DNA from: a virus
Virus record (IMG/VR): IMGVR_UViG_3300018481_000054
Coordinates: 1-32,341 of that record
Direction: 5' to 3' (one strand)
Length of the DNA stretch: 32,341 bases
Part shown: positions 30,541 to 32,341 of the stretch, piece after piece
Layout of the letters: each line of letters begins with the position of its first letter
Position numbering within the stretch: position 1 is the stretch's first letter
Translations under genes and position numbers: made by a program
Notes under the pieces: generated by a model
Database searches by the model: none
What the model saw: only the letters and a program-made list of their open reading frames with translations
Told to the model about the DNA's origin: nothing

Positions 30541-30631
30541 GGTGGTTCCTCTCCTTGCTGAGGGTCCCGAGTGGACCCTACGTGCCCGCCCCCGGCTCGA
30601 ACGGGGGTGCCTGCCAGCCGGGCTGGTGGAG
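30541..30631 (-). promoter_or_regulatory. Structured leader, family B copy 2 (two hairpins)
   Basis: In minus-strand order: GCTGGCAGGCA; stem CCCCCG/CGGGGG (30607-30589) with the same TTCGAGC loop; stem AGGGTCC/GGACCCT (30579-30561) with a five-base loop; then GAGAGGAACCACC. Relative to copy 1 both stems differ in sequence but stay paired, which supports selection on RNA structure. It occupies the whole intergenic gap. Confidence 0.65.
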
Positions 30632-31021
30632 CTAGTAGCAGTCGCAGCAGGACGCCTCGCCGTGGCCGAGGGGGAGCATGCCGGGCAGGTGGCACCCGCA
30701 GTCGCACGGGTCGCCGATCTCCTCGGCCAGCTCGGCCTCCAGGGCCTCGCGCCCGCTACGCTCCCAGTCGGACTGGTCGAGGTCGCGGGGCATGCGCCCC
30801 GCCGCCAGCGCCTCCATGGCCGGGGTGATGAGGCGCTGGCCGCGCCCCGTGCCGAGGGTGCACTCGGCGAGGATGAAGTGGCTGCTGCAGAGGTAGGCCC
30901 ACTGCCCGCTCGGGGTGCGCGCGTCGAACTCGGCGACCGGAATGGCACGCCGCCCCTCTGCCTTGCAGAAGTCGCAGAGGGGGAGCTGGGGAACGTGGGC
31001 GGTGGTGCCGGGGCGGCTCAT
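30632..31021 (-). CDS. Zinc-binding protein with N- and C-terminal Cys clusters
   Basis: A 129-residue protein from the ATG at 31021. CDFCKAEGRRAIPVAEFDAR then WAYLCSSHF form one zinc site, and LGTGRGQRLITP follows; this arrangement is familiar from small actinobacteriophage proteins. The C-terminus adds CDCGCHLPGMLPLGHGEASC and CDCY, six further Cys and two His. Function unknown; metal binding is likely. Confidence 0.65.
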   Translation of the reverse strand: MSRPGTTAHVPQLPLCDFCKAEGRRAIPVAEFDARTPSGQWAYLCSSHFILAECTLGTGRGQRLITPAMEALAAGRMPRDLDQSDWERSGREALEAELAEEIGDPCDCGCHLPGMLPLGHGEASCCDCY

Positions 31022-31119
31022 GGTGGGTGGTTCCTTCCAGGTAGGTGAGCGGCTCGTCAGCGGCGCTTGCTCAAGGCGGCCCGGTCCCCCCCGCGCGGGG
31101 CGGGGGGGATTCGCCGTTA
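31022..31119 (-). repeat. Intergenic repeat, family A copy 1
   Basis: About 98 bases spanning from the next start codon to the previous stop codon. It holds a ten-base-pair stem (31085-31094 with 31100-31109, loop GCGGG), a 46-base stretch identical to copy 2, and the GAAGGAACCACCCACC ribosome-binding segment. The stem differs from copy 2 at positions that still pair. Confidence 0.75.
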
Positions 31120-31518
31120 GAGGGTGCGGGCGTCGAAGCGCTCGCCCGCGTACTGCCACGCGTCGTCGCAGGCGAACATTCCCCCGTCACTCCCGTCAGC
31201 CTCCTCGATGCAGAGCAGCCACGCCTGCTCGCGCATGGCGCGGGGGGCGTCGAGCCACACGGGGCCGTTGCTCCAGGCCACGGTGGCGGTGCCCGAGTCG
31301 CTCGCAATGGGGAGCACCACGCCCGTGGTGCCGTGCTCGCCGGGCACGTGGAGCATGCCCTCGGCGCAGACCTGGTTGCCCATGGTGAAGCAGTTCCAGG
31401 CTGCCTGGTCCTCGTAGACTGGTGCGGGGGCGGCGGTGCCGACCTGGGCTGCGAGGGAGGCTGCCGCCAGCGCGAGGCCGGTGGCTGCCGCAACGCGGCG
31501 GGTGCGAGTGGAGAACAT
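31117..31518 (-). CDS. Secreted protein with four cysteines
   Basis: A 133-residue protein with a Sec signal peptide: basic FSTRTRRV, hydrophobic AAATGLALAAASLAAQVG and a TAA-PAP cleavage region near residue 30. The mature part has C43 and C51 (NCFTMGNQVC), then two later Cys (LLCIEE; FACDD), suggesting two disulphides outside the membrane. An exported phage protein could act in superinfection exclusion or alter the cell surface. Strong AAAGGAACCACC precedes the ATG. Confidence 0.7.
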   Translation of the reverse strand: MFSTRTRRVAAATGLALAAASLAAQVGTAAPAPVYEDQAAWNCFTMGNQVCAEGMLHVPGEHGTTGVVLPIASDSGTATVAWSNGPVWLDAPRAMREQAWLLCIEEADGSDGGMFACDDAWQYAGERFDARTL

Positions 31519-31616
31519 GGTGGTTCCTTTCGGGTAGGTGAGCGGCTCGTCAGCGGCGCTTGCTCAAGGCGGCCCGGTACTCCCCCCGCGCGGGGCGGGG
31601 GGAGTATTCGCCGTTA
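31519..31616 (-). repeat. Intergenic repeat, family A copy 2
   Basis: The partner of 31022-31119. The eleven-base-pair stem ACTCCCCCCGC (31579-31589) pairs with GCGGGGGGAGT (31595-31605) around the same five-base loop; the shared 46-base segment and AAAGGAACCACC follow. The copies start at the upstream TAA and end at the next ATG, so leader and gene arrangement were duplicated as a unit or spread by recombination. Confidence 0.75.
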
Positions 31617-32018
31617 GGAGGCCTTGGCGGCGGGGGCAACCTTCGCGGCCGGGGCGGCGGGCACGTACTTCCACTCCCCGCTCGCAATGGCGGCCTCGGT
31701 GGTGGTACCGGCCTCCAGCGCGGCCAGCGCTGCCTTCGCCGGCGCGGCTGCGTCGAGCTCGAGCACGTTCAGCGCGGCCCACGTAATGCCCAGCCGGTCG
31801 CGCAGTTGGGTTCGGGGGTTGGCGCTGTAGGCCACGGCGGTGCGGGGGAGGAACTTTCCTGCCTTCGCGGGGGCCGGGGCCGGGGCGGCGGCGGGGGCCG
31901 GGGCCTCCACCTTCGGGGCGGCAGCGGCGGCAGCGGCGGCCAACTTCTTCTGGGCAGCCGACTGGCGGGCAGCGGCGTTCGGGCGCGTGCGGGTGTTCGG
32001 CGTGGCGGTGGTGCTCAT
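31614..32018 (-). CDS. Ala/Pro-rich protein with NPR-LEAGT domain
   Basis: A 134-residue protein. Residues 1-66 are Ala/Pro/Lys-rich and likely disordered (SAAQKKLAAAAAAAAPKVEA), and the C-terminus repeats this style (APAAKVAPAAKAS). The middle, NPRTQLRDRLGITWAALNVL plus ELDAAAPAKAALAALEAGT, matches the C-terminal domain of the protein at 24158-24610. Low-complexity basic ends with a folded core recall nucleoid-associated or scaffold-like proteins. It is the first gene of the leftward operon. Confidence 0.65.
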   Translation of the reverse strand: MSTTATPNTRTRPNAAARQSAAQKKLAAAAAAAAPKVEAPAPAAAPAPAPAKAGKFLPRTAVAYSANPRTQLRDRLGITWAALNVLELDAAAPAKAALAALEAGTTTEAAIASGEWKYVPAAPAAKVAPAAKAS

Positions 32019-32096
32019 GGTGGTGGTTCCTTTCGGGTGGGGTGGCCCGCCGCGCGGTGCGGGGGGCCGGGGGGCGCGGCCCCCGGCGGGGGCCAC
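32019..32096 (-). promoter_or_regulatory. GC-rich structured leader before 31614-32018
   Basis: GGCCCCC-GCC-GGGGGCC forms a stem right after the expected transcription start. GTGGCCC near the 5' end can also pair with GGGCCAC close to the ribosome-binding site GAAAGGAACCACC, giving a branched fold. It is comparable in position and size to leader families A and B. Confidence 0.45.
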
Positions 32097-32103
32097 TAAA
32101 AAA

Positions 32104-32132
32104 ATCTTACGCCACCGCGCCCCAAAAAGCAA
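32104..32132 (-). promoter_or_regulatory. Promoter of the right-hand leftward operon
   Basis: On the minus strand, TTGCTT (32132-32127), a 17-base spacer and TAAGAT (32109-32104), followed by a T run and the structured leader. It is the third site with the same -35 and spacing. Confidence 0.65.
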
Positions 32133-32159
32133 ACCCGGTGATCGTGGCGTGCATTACGA

Positions 32160-32330
32160 CAAGGAATGGAACAATGGGGCGCGAAACAATGGGAATAAAC
32201 AATAGGGAATGGGGGGACAAACAATGGGAATAAACAATGCGGAATGGGGGGAGGGAGGAAGAAATGGAAATAAAAACAAATCGAAACAAAAGGAAACAAA
32301 TGGAAACAAAAGAGGGATTTATACGAAAAC
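32160..32330 (+). repeat. Purine-rich right end with direct repeats
   Basis: No gene. The plus strand is nearly all A and G. A 34-base unit beginning AAACAATGGGAATAAACAAT occurs at 32184-32217 and 32219-32252 (period 35, two differences). Then GAAACAAA recurs three times with a 10-base period (32283-32312). Together with the adjacent terminase at the left edge, it may mark the genome end or packaging region. Confidence 0.55.
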
Positions 32331-32341
32331 AATCCGGCGGC

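Noticed and set aside
29561-30607. tRNA genes, suggested by stems with a TTCGAGC loop
   Set aside because: No matching acceptor strand, D-arm or anticodon arm lies at the required distance; upstream sequence is the end of coding genes. I treat them as hairpin leaders.

Overview
This window reads as most of a GC-rich siphovirus genome, probably of an actinobacterial host. Reasons: the HK97-type head genes, the TP901-type tape measure, frequent GTG starts, tight ATGA/GTGA/TGATG overlaps, two apparently leaderless genes, and several small Cys-rich proteins of kinds I associate with actinobacteriophages. I see no integrase, no recognisable immunity repressor, no replicative DNA polymerase, no tRNA gene and no CRISPR array.

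Layout. (1) 70-17030, plus strand: packaging, head, tail, lysis and fibre genes. The order is terminase large subunit (with an N-terminal HNH domain), small membrane protein, portal, S78 protease, major capsid, connector, tail terminator, major tail protein, tail chaperones with a -1 frameshift, gp10-like protein, tape measure, minor tail and collar proteins, a lysis-like trio, and a collagen-like fibre. A 24-residue membrane peptide ends the run. (2) 17010-24045, minus strand: replication and nucleotide metabolism. It encodes primase-polymerase/helicase, a putative ssDNA-binding protein, a Cas4/RecB-type nuclease, two unknown genes, a ThyA-fold enzyme with the dCMP-hydroxymethylase signature, a deoxynucleotide kinase, an all-alpha dUTPase/dCTPase, and dCMP deaminase. 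(3) 24158-25353: two minus-strand genes with their own promoters, then an AT-richer divergent control region. (4) 25354-27902, plus strand: small zinc proteins, a HAD phosphatase, a DDD-motif glycosyltransferase and a RusA resolvase, closed by a bidirectional terminator. (5) 27953-32018, minus strand: eleven small genes, several Cys/His-rich, one secreted. The right-hand ones are separated by duplicated stem-loop leaders. (6) 32019-32341: a promoter and purine-rich direct repeats.

How the genes may work together. Deaminase, all-alpha nucleotidase, kinase and ThyA-like enzyme are adjacent and overlapping, and a glycosyltransferase is encoded nearby. This matches the logic of T4 cytosine replacement: hydroxymethylate dCMP, phosphorylate it, remove unmodified dCTP/dUTP, then glycosylate the polymer. 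The ThyA-like protein carries CTLT, MRSND, GLPYD and GSLHLY, as I recall for T4 gp42, where thymidylate synthase has PCH, QRSCD, GLPFN and GDTHLY. I infer that this phage carries modified cytosine.

The second main point is packaging. The terminase has an HNH nuclease fused at its N-terminus, while the usual acidic residues of its C-terminal RNase H-like nuclease appear lost, as if one nuclease had replaced the other. The third is regulation. Promoters share TTGCNT-17/18-TANNNT, ten genes share an AAAGGAACCACC-type ribosome-binding leader, and two families of duplicated intergenic hairpins show compensatory base changes. All family calls were made by eye from motifs; no searches were run.
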